DNA from: Candidatus Omnitrophota bacterium
GTDB taxonomy: Bacteria; Omnitrophota; Gorgyraeia; Gygaellales; Profunditerraquicolaceae
Assembly (NCBI GenBank): GCA_028687525.1
Contig: JAQTZX010000116.1
Coordinates: 1-5,150 of the forward strand
DNA length: 5,150 bases
Direction of reading: 5' to 3'
Shown: positions 1 through 4,887 of the stretch, one piece after another
How the letters are laid out: each line of letters starts with the position of its first letter
How positions within the stretch are numbered: the first letter of the stretch is position 1
The notes under the pieces: generated by a model
The model's database searches: none
What the model was told of the DNA's origin: nothing
Seen by the model: only the letters and a program-made list of their open reading frames with translations
Position numbers and translations under genes: made by a program

Positions 1-576
1 CAGCTGATGCGTTGCCCCGGCCGGATTGGTCAAAGGCCCGAGTATATTGAACATGGTACGCCTACCTATTGCTTTTCTGGCCGGCATCACGTGTTTCATG
101 GCCGGATGCATGTTCTGCGCGAAAAGAAAACAAATCCCGATATCATTCAGGCAGGACTCTATCTGTTCCTTAGTCAAATGGATATTAATCCCCAGCGCTT
201 CCAGGATATCCGCGCTCCCGCAGCGGCTGGAAACAGACCGGTTCCCGTGTTTGGCGACGATAACCCCGCAGCTGCTGGTCACAAAAGCGACCACCGTGGA
301 AATATTAAATGTCCCTTTCTTGTCTCCGCCGGTACCGCAGGTGTCCAAAACCACATTATTTTTCCGCACGTTTATCCTGGTTACATGACGGCGCATGACT
401 GTGACCGCGCCGGTGAGTTCCTCTATGGTTTCGCCCTTTTCGCTCAAAACGGTAAGAAAGGAAACAATAAGCGGGGTTTCGGTTTCGCCGCTCATGATCT
501 CTTCGATGACCGACTCCATCTCTTCCCGGGATAAATGCTCATGCCCCGCTATTTTTTCCGTCGCTTCTTTGATCAT
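1..576 (-). CDS. trpD: Anthranilate phosphoribosyltransferase (TrpD), N-terminal 192 codons, cut by the window edge
   Basis: TrpD transfers phosphoribose from PRPP to anthranilate, the second step specific to tryptophan synthesis, in the cytoplasm. The frame is open from an ATG at 576 to base 1, so no stop is seen; the family is usually about 330-345 residues, so a little over half is present. Residues 1-70 form the helical N-terminal part. The PRPP-binding glycine loop DTCGTGGD is at 78-85, NIST at 91-94, KHGNRSVSS at 109-117 and GSADILEALG at 120-129. The segment MKHVMPARKAIGRRTMFN (160-177) followed by ILGPLTNP (178-185) carries the arginine (R167) expected to contact anthranilate. The metal-binding DE pair of the C-terminal domain lies beyond the window. 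A strong GGGGGTGA ribosome site sits four bases before the ATG, which fixes the start. It follows trpG by 17 bases, as in a trp operon. Identification is secure from the motifs. Confidence 0.97.
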   Translation of the reverse strand, partial: MIKEATEKIAGHEHLSREEMESVIEEIMSGETETPLIVSFLTVLSEKGETIEELTGAVTVMRRHVTRINVRKNNVVLDTCGTGGDKKGTFNISTVVAFVTSSCGVIVAKHGNRSVSSRCGSADILEALGINIHLTKEQIESCLNDIGICFLFAQNMHPAMKHVMPARKAIGRRTMFNILGPLTNPAGATHQL

Positions 577-580
577 CTTT

Positions 581-588
581 TCACCCCC
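581..588 (-). promoter_or_regulatory. Ribosome binding site of trpD
   Basis: On the minus strand this reads GGGGGTGA, four bases before the ATG at 576. It lies wholly in the 17-base gap after the trpG stop, so ribosomes finishing trpG could re-initiate on trpD. It supports the chosen trpD start, since no better-placed start codon is nearby. Confidence 0.75.
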
Positions 589-593
589 TGATC

Positions 594-1157
594 TCACAGC
601 CTGATAAAATTAGCCAGTATATCCTTGCCCGGCCTGGTCAAAATCGATTCGGGATGGAACTGAACGCCCCAAACCGGATATTTTTTGTGCCTAAGCCCCA
701 TGATTTCCTTGTCTTTAGTCCAGGCGGTAATTTCCAGGCATGAAGGCAGTCCCGTATTCTCCACCAGCAGCGAATGATACCGCGTAGCCTCAAAAGGATT
801 GGGGATATCGCGAAAAAGATCCCGCTTATTATGGTAAATAAACGAGGTTTTGCCATGCATGATCTTTTGGGCGATCATGATCCGGCCGCCGTAGGAAAAA
901 CCTATGCACTGATGCCCCAGGCATACCCCCAGCAACGGAACTTTCCCGGAGAATTCCCGTATCACATCGCATGAGATACCCGCATCCGCCGGCCCTCCGG
1001 GCCCCGGGGAAATAAGTATCCTCTCCGGCCTAAGTTTCCCGATTTCGTCTATAGAGATCTTATCATTCCGGTACACCGAAACTTTCTGCCTTAATTCCTG
1101 CAGATACTGCACCAGGTTGTAAGTGAATGAATCATAGTTATCGATCACTAAAACCAT
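594..1157 (-). CDS. trpG: Anthranilate / aminodeoxychorismate synthase glutamine amidotransferase subunit (TrpG/PabA)
   Basis: This class I glutamine amidotransferase hydrolyses glutamine and passes ammonia to a chorismate-binding partner: TrpE for anthranilate, or PabB for the folate precursor. At 187 residues it has the usual length of a stand-alone subunit. The N-terminal signature IDNYDSFTYNLVQYL is at 5-19. The oxyanion-loop region SPGPGGPADAGIS is at 50-62. The nucleophile elbow GVCLGHQ is at 77-83 with catalytic Cys79. The segment RYHSLLV is at 126-132, and GVQFHPES at 164-171 supplies His168 and Glu170, so the catalytic triad is complete. The start is supported by an AAGGAG site five bases upstream of the ATG. 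It is followed after 17 bases by trpD, which favours the tryptophan role, but no trpE is seen: murA lies directly upstream. In many bacteria one such subunit serves both TrpE and PabB, so a dual role is possible. Expression may be affected by the repeat-built hairpins just upstream. Confidence 0.95.
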   Translation of the reverse strand: MVLVIDNYDSFTYNLVQYLQELRQKVSVYRNDKISIDEIGKLRPERILISPGPGGPADAGISCDVIREFSGKVPLLGVCLGHQCIGFSYGGRIMIAQKIMHGKTSFIYHNKRDLFRDIPNPFEATRYHSLLVENTGLPSCLEITAWTKDKEIMGLRHKKYPVWGVQFHPESILTRPGKDILANFIRL

Positions 1158-1162
1158 CGTAT

Positions 1163-1168
1163 CTCCTT
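1163..1168 (-). promoter_or_regulatory. Ribosome binding site of trpG, abutting an inverted repeat
   Basis: The minus strand reads AAGGAG, five bases before the trpG ATG at 1157. The base next to it, 1169, is the end of the third repeat copy of the murA-trpG spacer. When that copy is paired, the stem ends exactly at this site, so its access to the ribosome could depend on which hairpin forms. The site is plainly seen; the regulation is inferred. Confidence 0.8.
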
Positions 1169-1225
1169 AGTGTTTAAGTTTGTAAGTGGAAAGTATGTAA
1201 GTCCGAAACTTACAAACTTTACACT
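1169..1225 (-). repeat. Three-copy repeat giving two alternative hairpins in the murA-trpG spacer
   Basis: Read on the minus strand, copy 1 (1225-1208) is AGTGTAAAGTTTGTAAGT. After a five-base TTCGG loop comes an inverted copy 2 (1202-1185), matching the reverse complement of copy 1 at 16 of 18 positions. Copy 3 (1187-1169) is also inverted, overlaps copy 2 by three bases, and matches with one mismatch and one extra base. Copy 1 can therefore pair with copy 2 in a tight hairpin, or with copy 3 in a stem with a loop of about 20 bases, but not with both. Copy 1 begins within the murA stop codon (TAG, 1226-1224) and copy 3 ends next to the trpG ribosome site. No U-run follows, so this is not a standard intrinsic terminator. 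The repeats are certain; a regulatory role in trpG expression is inferred. It could also be a neutral product of local duplication. Confidence 0.8.
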
Positions 1226-2495
1226 ATTCCTTCTCTCTCCAGATCTTCGCTCCCAGACCCTCCAATTTTCTCTCTATATTCTCATACCCGCGTTCAAGAT
1301 GGTATATCCTGGATATTGAAGTTTTTCCCGATGCCGCCAATCCCGCCAGCACCAGACATGCCGACGCGCGCAGGTCCGAGGCCATAACCGGAGCACCGCT
1401 CAGTTTCTTTACCCCGGAAACAATAGCATGCGGCCCTTCCCGCTGGATAAGCGCCCCCATGCGGTTCAATTCCGCGACATGCATAAAACGGTCGGGATAT
1501 ATCTTCTCGGTAATAATGCTTATCCCGGGAGTGATGCTCATCAAACTCATCAGTTGAGCCTGCATATCCGTGGGAAACCCCGGATACGGCAGGGTCGAAA
1601 CATTGACCGGTTTCAGCTGCTTTTTGTAACATACGCGCATGGAATCCGCGCTTTTTACCAGCGAAGCACCCGCCTCCTCCAGTTTATCTACTAGCGCCCC
1701 CATGTGCCGCGGGACCATGTTCTTGATGGTAATATCACCCCGGGTCACCAATGCGGCGATCATGAATGTTCCCGCCTCTATCCGGTCCGGAATAACCGAA
1801 TGTTCCGCTCCCCTAAGCCTCTTTACACCTTCAACCTCTATGACCGGTGTGCCGTGCCCTCTGATCTTAGCGCCCATTTTGATCAAAAAATCCGCCAGAT
1901 CTTCCACTTCCGGCTCACAGGCCGCGGATTCAATGACTGTTTTGCCTTTTGCCAGAACAGCGGCCATCATCACATTCCCGGTAGCCAGTACCGAAGAACC
2001 ATATACCCCCCCCAGATAAACATGACTGCCCTTCAACTGTTTCGCTTTCGCGTAAACATAACCCGAATCCATGCTGATAGCCGCCCCCAAAGCCTTGATA
2101 CCCTTAAGATGCAGGTCAACCGGCCGGATACCGATAACACAGCCTCCCGGCAGTGAAACCCGTGCCTCCCCGAACCTTCCCAGCAGAGGGCCAAGCACGC
2201 AAAAAGAAGCCCGCATTGTAGAAACCAGTTTATAGTCGGCAACCCAGCGGGGCAAAGAATTATTTTTCGAGGAAACGACCGATACCACCCCTTTGTTCAA
2301 TTCCGCGTTCTTGCCCAGCGAACGCAGTATCTTCACCATGGTATTGGTATCTCTTAAACCAGGGACGTTTCTGACGACACACGGCTCATCCGTCAATAAG
2401 GTGGCCGCCAATATCGGCAGTACCGAGTTCTTTGACCCGGAAACCCGGACATCACCTTTCAGCCTTACTCCGCCATCGATAACAAGTTTATCCAT
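1224..2495 (-). CDS. murA: UDP-N-acetylglucosamine 1-carboxyvinyltransferase (MurA)
   Basis: MurA transfers enolpyruvate from PEP to UDP-GlcNAc, the first committed step of peptidoglycan synthesis, in the cytoplasm. At 423 residues it is full length (E. coli about 419). The substrate-binding KN pair is K22-N23 in SGSKNSVLP. The catalytic loop LPGGCVIGIRPVDLHL is at 115-130 with Cys119, the residue fosfomycin alkylates, so the enzyme is of the Cys type. YPGFPTDMQAQ (304-314) gives the general base Asp310. DRFMHVAELNRMG and DLRASACLVLAGL complete the second domain. Two stretches differ from the common form: SSVLATGN at 167-174, where SVGAT-type wording is usual, and ACEPEV at 192-197, where AREPEV is usual. 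I recall such wording from Planctomycetes/Verrucomicrobia-type proteins. The ATG at 2495 follows a GAGGA site and lies three bases after the prmC stop, which suggests coupling. Its stop codon overlaps the repeat array before trpG. Confidence 0.97.
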   Translation of the reverse strand: MDKLVIDGGVRLKGDVRVSGSKNSVLPILAATLLTDEPCVVRNVPGLRDTNTMVKILRSLGKNAELNKGVVSVVSSKNNSLPRWVADYKLVSTMRASFCVLGPLLGRFGEARVSLPGGCVIGIRPVDLHLKGIKALGAAISMDSGYVYAKAKQLKGSHVYLGGVYGSSVLATGNVMMAAVLAKGKTVIESAACEPEVEDLADFLIKMGAKIRGHGTPVIEVEGVKRLRGAEHSVIPDRIEAGTFMIAALVTRGDITIKNMVPRHMGALVDKLEEAGASLVKSADSMRVCYKKQLKPVNVSTLPYPGFPTDMQAQLMSLMSITPGISIITEKIYPDRFMHVAELNRMGALIQREGPHAIVSGVKKLSGAPVMASDLRASACLVLAGLAASGKTSISRIYHLERGYENIERKLEGLGAKIWREKE

Positions 2496-2498
2496 AAA

Positions 2499-3329
2499 TT
2501 ATCCTCGATTAATAGTGTGTGAGTTTGTCCGCCTCTGAGCGACAACGACTCTTTCAATCCCGCTGTAATCCTTTACGACCTCTTCAAGTTCGAAATTTTT
2601 ATTCTCCTCGAATATCCCGGCAACCGCTTCCCGCTGTCCGAATCCTATCTCCATCACCAGCAGACCGTGTTCTTTCAGATAACCGGGCGAGACCTCAACG
2701 ATCCTCCGGTAAAAATCCAAACCGTCCGCCCCGCCGTCCAAAGCGATACGCGGTTCACGCCGGACCTCCGGCTGTAAACGCGCTATCTCCCCGGAAGGGA
2801 TATACGGCGGATTGCTCACGATAAAACTGTAGCCCTCCGGCCGCAGATCAGGGCAGTCGTTAAACATATCTCTGCGGATAAACCTGATCCGGTGCGCCGC
2901 TTCGTTAAGGCGCGCATTTTTGCGCGCGACCGACAACGCCCCTTCGGAAATATCCAGAGCGTCAATCCCCGCTTCCGGCACCAACCGCGCCAAAGACACC
3001 GCGATATTGCCGCTGCCGGTGCCCAAATCCAAGATCTTAAAACCTGTACGCCGGTGCCTTAAGGCTCCGGAGGAATATCTAACCGCCGTCTCCACCAGGA
3101 TCTCGGTTTCCATCCGGGGAACCAGTACAGAATCATTCACCAGAAATTCAAACCCCATAAATTCCTGCGTACCGAGAATATACGCGAGAGGTTCTCCGTC
3201 CGCGCGCCTGCGTAAAACATCCGACAGCCGCCCGGAAACGGCTTTATCCAACATCCTACCCCTGTCAAGATATAACGCCGCCCTGTCGCATTGCATAACA
3301 TGAGTAAATACCAGTTCCGCTTCCGTCAT
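2499..3329 (-). CDS. prmC: Peptide chain release factor N5-glutamine methyltransferase (PrmC/HemK), short N-terminus
   Basis: PrmC methylates the glutamine of the GGQ motif in release factors RF1 and RF2, using S-adenosylmethionine; its RF1 substrate is encoded just upstream. The 276-residue product has GEPLAYILGTQEF at 45-57 and VPRMETEILVE at 70-80. The SAM-binding loop LDLGTGSGNIA is at 100-110, with D126 and D154 at later SAM-site positions. The catalytic NPPY is at 173-176, then EPRIALDGGADGLDFY at 192-207. The protein begins at a point matching roughly residue 20 of E. coli PrmC, so the first helix of the N-terminal domain is missing. Upstream there is an in-frame stop about ten codons away and no other start codon between, and no Shine-Dalgarno is visible. 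The C-terminus carries about ten extra residues (RTNSHTINRG); their coding region also supplies the murA ribosome site. The function is secure; whether the N-terminus is intact is uncertain. Confidence 0.94.
   Translation of the reverse strand: MTEAELVFTHVMQCDRAALYLDRGRMLDKAVSGRLSDVLRRRADGEPLAYILGTQEFMGFEFLVNDSVLVPRMETEILVETAVRYSSGALRHRRTGFKILDLGTGSGNIAVSLARLVPEAGIDALDISEGALSVARKNARLNEAAHRIRFIRRDMFNDCPDLRPEGYSFIVSNPPYIPSGEIARLQPEVRREPRIALDGGADGLDFYRRIVEVSPGYLKEHGLLVMEIGFGQREAVAGIFEENKNFELEEVVKDYSGIERVVVAQRRTNSHTINRG
2502..2506 (-). promoter_or_regulatory. Ribosome binding site of murA inside the end of prmC
   Basis: The minus strand reads GAGGA, six bases before the murA ATG at 2495. It overlaps the last codons of prmC, whose stop is at 2499-2501. 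The placement fits translational coupling of prmC and murA and supports the murA start. Confidence 0.7.
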
Positions 3330-3337
3330 AGAAAAAA

Positions 3338-3371
3338 GGTTAAAGATGGTTAATACGGGTTAAAGAAAGTT
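3338..3371 (+). repeat. Ten-base tandem GGTTAA words, left flank of the prfA-prmC spacer
   Basis: On the plus strand, units start at 3338 (GGTTAAAGAT), 3348 (GGTTAATACG) and 3358 (GGTTAAAGAA), with a degraded fourth (AGTTAG) at 3368, giving an exact period of ten bases. The array starts nine bases upstream of the prmC ATG. The same words recur in inverted orientation at 3473-3498. A ten-base period puts every unit on the same face of the DNA helix, as in arrays bound by a protein, but nothing in the window identifies a binder. Confidence 0.7.
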
Positions 3372-3373
3372 AG

Positions 3374-3440
3374 CAGGGTGCTGAAAAATCCTCTTCAACA
3401 GTCTGACCAAAAAGTCCAATTGGGCTTTTTCATCAGACTG
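3374..3440. repeat. Three-copy palindromic element of 67 bases with inverted ends
   Basis: The left end (3374-3391, plus strand) reads CAGGGTGCTGAAAAATCC. The right end read on the minus strand (3440-3423) reads CAGTCTGATGAAAAAGCC, matching at 14 of 18 positions. A third, internal copy on the plus strand (3399-3417, CAGTCTGACCAAAAAGTCC) pairs tightly with the right end. The layout is thus two copies in one orientation and one in the other. Outward-facing CAG...TGCTGAAAAA ends recall insertion-sequence and MITE ends I have seen elsewhere, but there is no transposase and no clear target-site duplication. It could be a small non-autonomous element, a local duplication product or a terminator-like RNA structure. 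Confidence 0.6.
3399..3440 (-). terminator. Strong near-perfect hairpin between prfA and prmC, possible terminator or attenuator
   Basis: The 42-base palindrome has an eight-base perfect outer stem (CAGTCTGA with TCAGACTG) and a two-by-two internal loop. The inner stem (AAAAAG, one C-A mismatch on the minus-strand RNA, then CC) closes on an AATT loop and is followed by TTTTT. The A-tract, stem and U-tract order resembles a bidirectional intrinsic terminator, but the GC core is very short and the U-run lies inside the larger stem. On plus-strand RNA the mismatch becomes a G-U pair, so the stem is slightly better in that direction, although no gene reads that way. The hairpin is seen directly; terminator function is inferred and not strong. 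Confidence 0.4.
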
Positions 3441-3472
3441 CCGGATGTTCTCGGCAAATACCTTTGATAATC

Positions 3473-3498
3473 ATTAACCTTACTTTAACCTTCTTTAA
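3473..3498 (-). repeat. Inverted GGTTAA words, right flank of the prfA-prmC spacer, overlapping the prfA stop
   Basis: On the minus strand this reads TTAAAGAA, then GGTTAAAGTAA, then GGTTAAT: the same words as at 3338-3371, facing them across the central palindrome. GGTTAAAG-N2/3-GGTTAAT is shared between the two flanks. The prfA stop (3485-3487) lies inside the array, so the last codons of prfA (coding NIKEG) are made of repeat sequence. Confidence 0.7.
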
Positions 3499-4555
3499 TA
3501 TTTTTTTCCGCCGCTTCGCTCGCCTTGATCAAAGCATCGGACAACTCATCCAAAGCACCTTCCATAACCGCTTCCAGCTTATACAGGGTGAAGTTAATGC
3601 GGTGGTCTGTTATCCGCCGGTCCGGGAAATTATAGGTGCGTATCTTTTCACTGCGATCCCCGGTGCCGACCTGGGACCTGCGGGCATCGGTTATTCTTTT
3701 AAACTCTTCCTCGTGTTTCTTATCAAGAAGCCGGGCGCGCAGTACCCTGAGCGCCTTGCTCTTATTCTTCATCTGAGAGCGCTCGTCCTGGCAGGCGACC
3801 ACGGTCCCGGTGGGGATATGGGTGATCCTGACCGCGGAATCGGTCTTTTGCATATGCTGGCCTCCGGGCCCCGAAGAACGGTATGTATCGATCTTAAGAT
3901 CGGCGGGATTAACGACCATCTCCACTTCTTCCGGTTCCACCATAACCACGACCGTGGCCGTGGAGGTATGTATCCTGCCCTGCGCCTCGGTGTCCGGTAC
4001 ACGCTGAACCCGGTGCACCCCGCTTTCAAACCGCAGCCGTTTATACACGGATTTCCCGGAAACGCTGAAAACGATTTCTTTAAAACCACCCACATCGGTC
4101 TGGTGCGCGGACATAGTCTCCACAACCCATCCTTTGGAGACGGCATATTTAGTGTACATCCGGTATAGGTCCGCGGCGAATAACGCCGCCTCGGACCCGC
4201 CGGTACCCTGCCGGATCTCCATGATCACATCCTTATCGGCATCCTTATCTTCGGTTTTGAGGGCTTCGGTTAATTCAGTTTCAAGCGCCGATTTCCGCGC
4301 GGCAAGATCCTGGATCTCTTTCCGGGCCAGATCCGTGAAATCACGGTCGTGGCGCTCCTGAAGCATACCATCGAGGCCTTCAATCTCCGAATTCACCTTT
4401 TTATATTCCCGGTAAAGTAAAACAGGATCGCGAAGATCGGAAAGTTCTTTGGCCAGCTTATTATACCGTTCGCTGTCGGCAAAAGTATCGGGCAGAGCCA
4501 GCAGATTCTCAAGTTCCTGATACCGAAGCTCCATCTTGTTCAGTTGTTCAAACAT
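3485..4555 (-). CDS. prfA: Peptide chain release factor 1 (RF1)
   Basis: RF1 reads UAA and UAG stop codons in the ribosomal A site and triggers peptide release. With the ATG at 4555 the protein has 356 residues (E. coli 360). The start MFEQLNKMELRYQELE matches the usual RF1 opening. Helical domain 1 covers about 1-110, and IRQGTGGSEAALFA is at 114-127. HRVQRVPDTEAQGRIHTS (181-198) contains the stop-codon-reading PxT motif, here Pro187-Asp188-Thr189; RF2 would have SPF. SSGPGGQH (227-234) holds the catalytic GGQ at 231-233, the glutamine that PrmC, encoded next, methylates. After it stands MQKTDSAVR where VNTTDSAVR is more usual. A GTG at 4609 in the same frame would add 18 residues (MFSCSRADIHTNPRTNRH), but these are coded by the repeat-rich spacer and look unlike RF1. 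Neither start has a clear Shine-Dalgarno. The 3' end merges with a GGTTAA repeat array. Confidence 0.96.
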   Translation of the reverse strand: MFEQLNKMELRYQELENLLALPDTFADSERYNKLAKELSDLRDPVLLYREYKKVNSEIEGLDGMLQERHDRDFTDLARKEIQDLAARKSALETELTEALKTEDKDADKDVIMEIRQGTGGSEAALFAADLYRMYTKYAVSKGWVVETMSAHQTDVGGFKEIVFSVSGKSVYKRLRFESGVHRVQRVPDTEAQGRIHTSTATVVVMVEPEEVEMVVNPADLKIDTYRSSGPGGQHMQKTDSAVRITHIPTGTVVACQDERSQMKNKSKALRVLRARLLDKKHEEEFKRITDARRSQVGTGDRSEKIRTYNFPDRRITDHRINFTLYKLEAVMEGALDELSDALIKASEAAEKNIKEG

Positions 4556-4565
4556 ATGGCGGTTG

Positions 4566-4623
4566 GTTCGCGGATTCGTGTGTATATCCGCTCGCGAACA
4601 CGAAAACACACGAACACGAAAAC
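4566..4623 (-). repeat. Three-copy repeat in the rpmE-prfA spacer
   Basis: A 13-base word, CGAACACGAAAAC on the plus strand, occurs perfectly at 4595-4607 and 4611-4623, a 16-base period. An inverted, diverged copy lies at 4566-4582: GTTCGCGGATTCGTGTG matches minus-strand 4623-4607 at 13 of 17 positions, including an exact eight-base TTCGTGTG / CACACGAA pair (4575-4582 with 4607-4614). A separate local hairpin is also possible: GCGGAT at 4570-4575 with ATCCGC at 4586-4591. These structures compete in the RNA just upstream of the prfA ATG at 4555. No promoter or terminator pattern is clear. The repeat is certain; its role is unknown. Confidence 0.75.
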
Positions 4624-4633
4624 TATTCGTATT

Positions 4634-4843
4634 TTACTCCTTCCTGCCCTTCCCGTACTTCTTGATGAACTTGTCCACTCTTCCCGCGGAATCAACGAAC
4701 TTCTGTTTTCCGGTGAAGAACGGATGGCACTTGGAACACAAGTCCACGCGGATATTAGGTTTCGTCGAACGTGTATGAATAGTCTCGCCGCAGGCGCACA
4801 CGACTATCGATTCCTTGTAGTTTGGATGTATCTTCTCTTTCAT
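4634..4843 (-). CDS. rpmE: 50S ribosomal protein L31, zinc-binding type
   Basis: L31 is a small protein of the large ribosomal subunit that helps bridge it to the small subunit. The 69-residue length is typical. The opening MKEKIHPNY is a family hallmark. Cys16 and Cys18 (CAC) with Cys36 and Cys39 (CSKC) form the zinc-ribbon set of the zinc-containing form, as opposed to the zinc-free paralogue made under zinc starvation. HPFFTGKQKFVDSAGRVDKF (40-59) is the conserved C-terminal part, followed by a basic tail. A good AAAGGAG site precedes the ATG by six bases (4850-4856). It sits 44 bases after rho and before prfA, a common bacterial arrangement; no terminator separates it from rho. Confidence 0.97.
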   Translation of the reverse strand: MKEKIHPNYKESIVVCACGETIHTRSTKPNIRVDLCSKCHPFFTGKQKFVDSAGRVDKFIKKYGKGRKE

Positions 4844-4849
4844 TTCATT

Positions 4850-4856
4850 CTCCTTT
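4850..4856 (-). promoter_or_regulatory. Ribosome binding site of rpmE
   Basis: The minus strand reads AAAGGAG, six bases before the rpmE ATG at 4843. It is a strong Shine-Dalgarno and fixes the start. Together with those of murA, trpG and trpD it shows that this organism uses such sites, which makes their absence before prfA and prmC notable. Confidence 0.75.
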
Positions 4857-4887
4857 TTTATTTTTCCGGCTACGAACGTGCACAGAG

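Noticed and set aside
7..534. A 175-codon plus-strand open frame at the left edge
   Set aside because: It lies opposite trpD, whose conserved motifs are continuous on the minus strand across the same bases.
1169..1225. Intrinsic terminator after murA
   Set aside because: The hairpins are AT-rich and no T-run follows on the minus strand. TTCGG here is closed by a T-A pair, so it is not the classic stable C(UUCG)G tetraloop.
3389..3430. Promoter for prmC (TTGAAG on the minus strand at 3398-3393)
   Set aside because: No acceptable -10 hexamer lies at 16-18 bases from it, so I do not call one.
3338..3498. CRISPR array
   Set aside because: The repeats are only about ten bases with no spacers of regular length, and no cas genes are present.
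3980..4000. PDT instead of PAT in the RF1 stop-reading motif
   Set aside because: The middle position of PxT varies among RF1 proteins (for example PET in Bacillus, from memory), so this is not evidence of altered stop-codon reading.
3464..4168. A 234-codon plus-strand open frame
   Set aside because: It is antisense to prfA, resembles no family I know, and the RF1 motifs occupy the other strand throughout.
4556..4609. GTG start adding 18 residues to RF1
   Set aside because: The added residues are coded by the spacer repeats and do not resemble RF1, while MFEQL at 4555 matches the usual family start.
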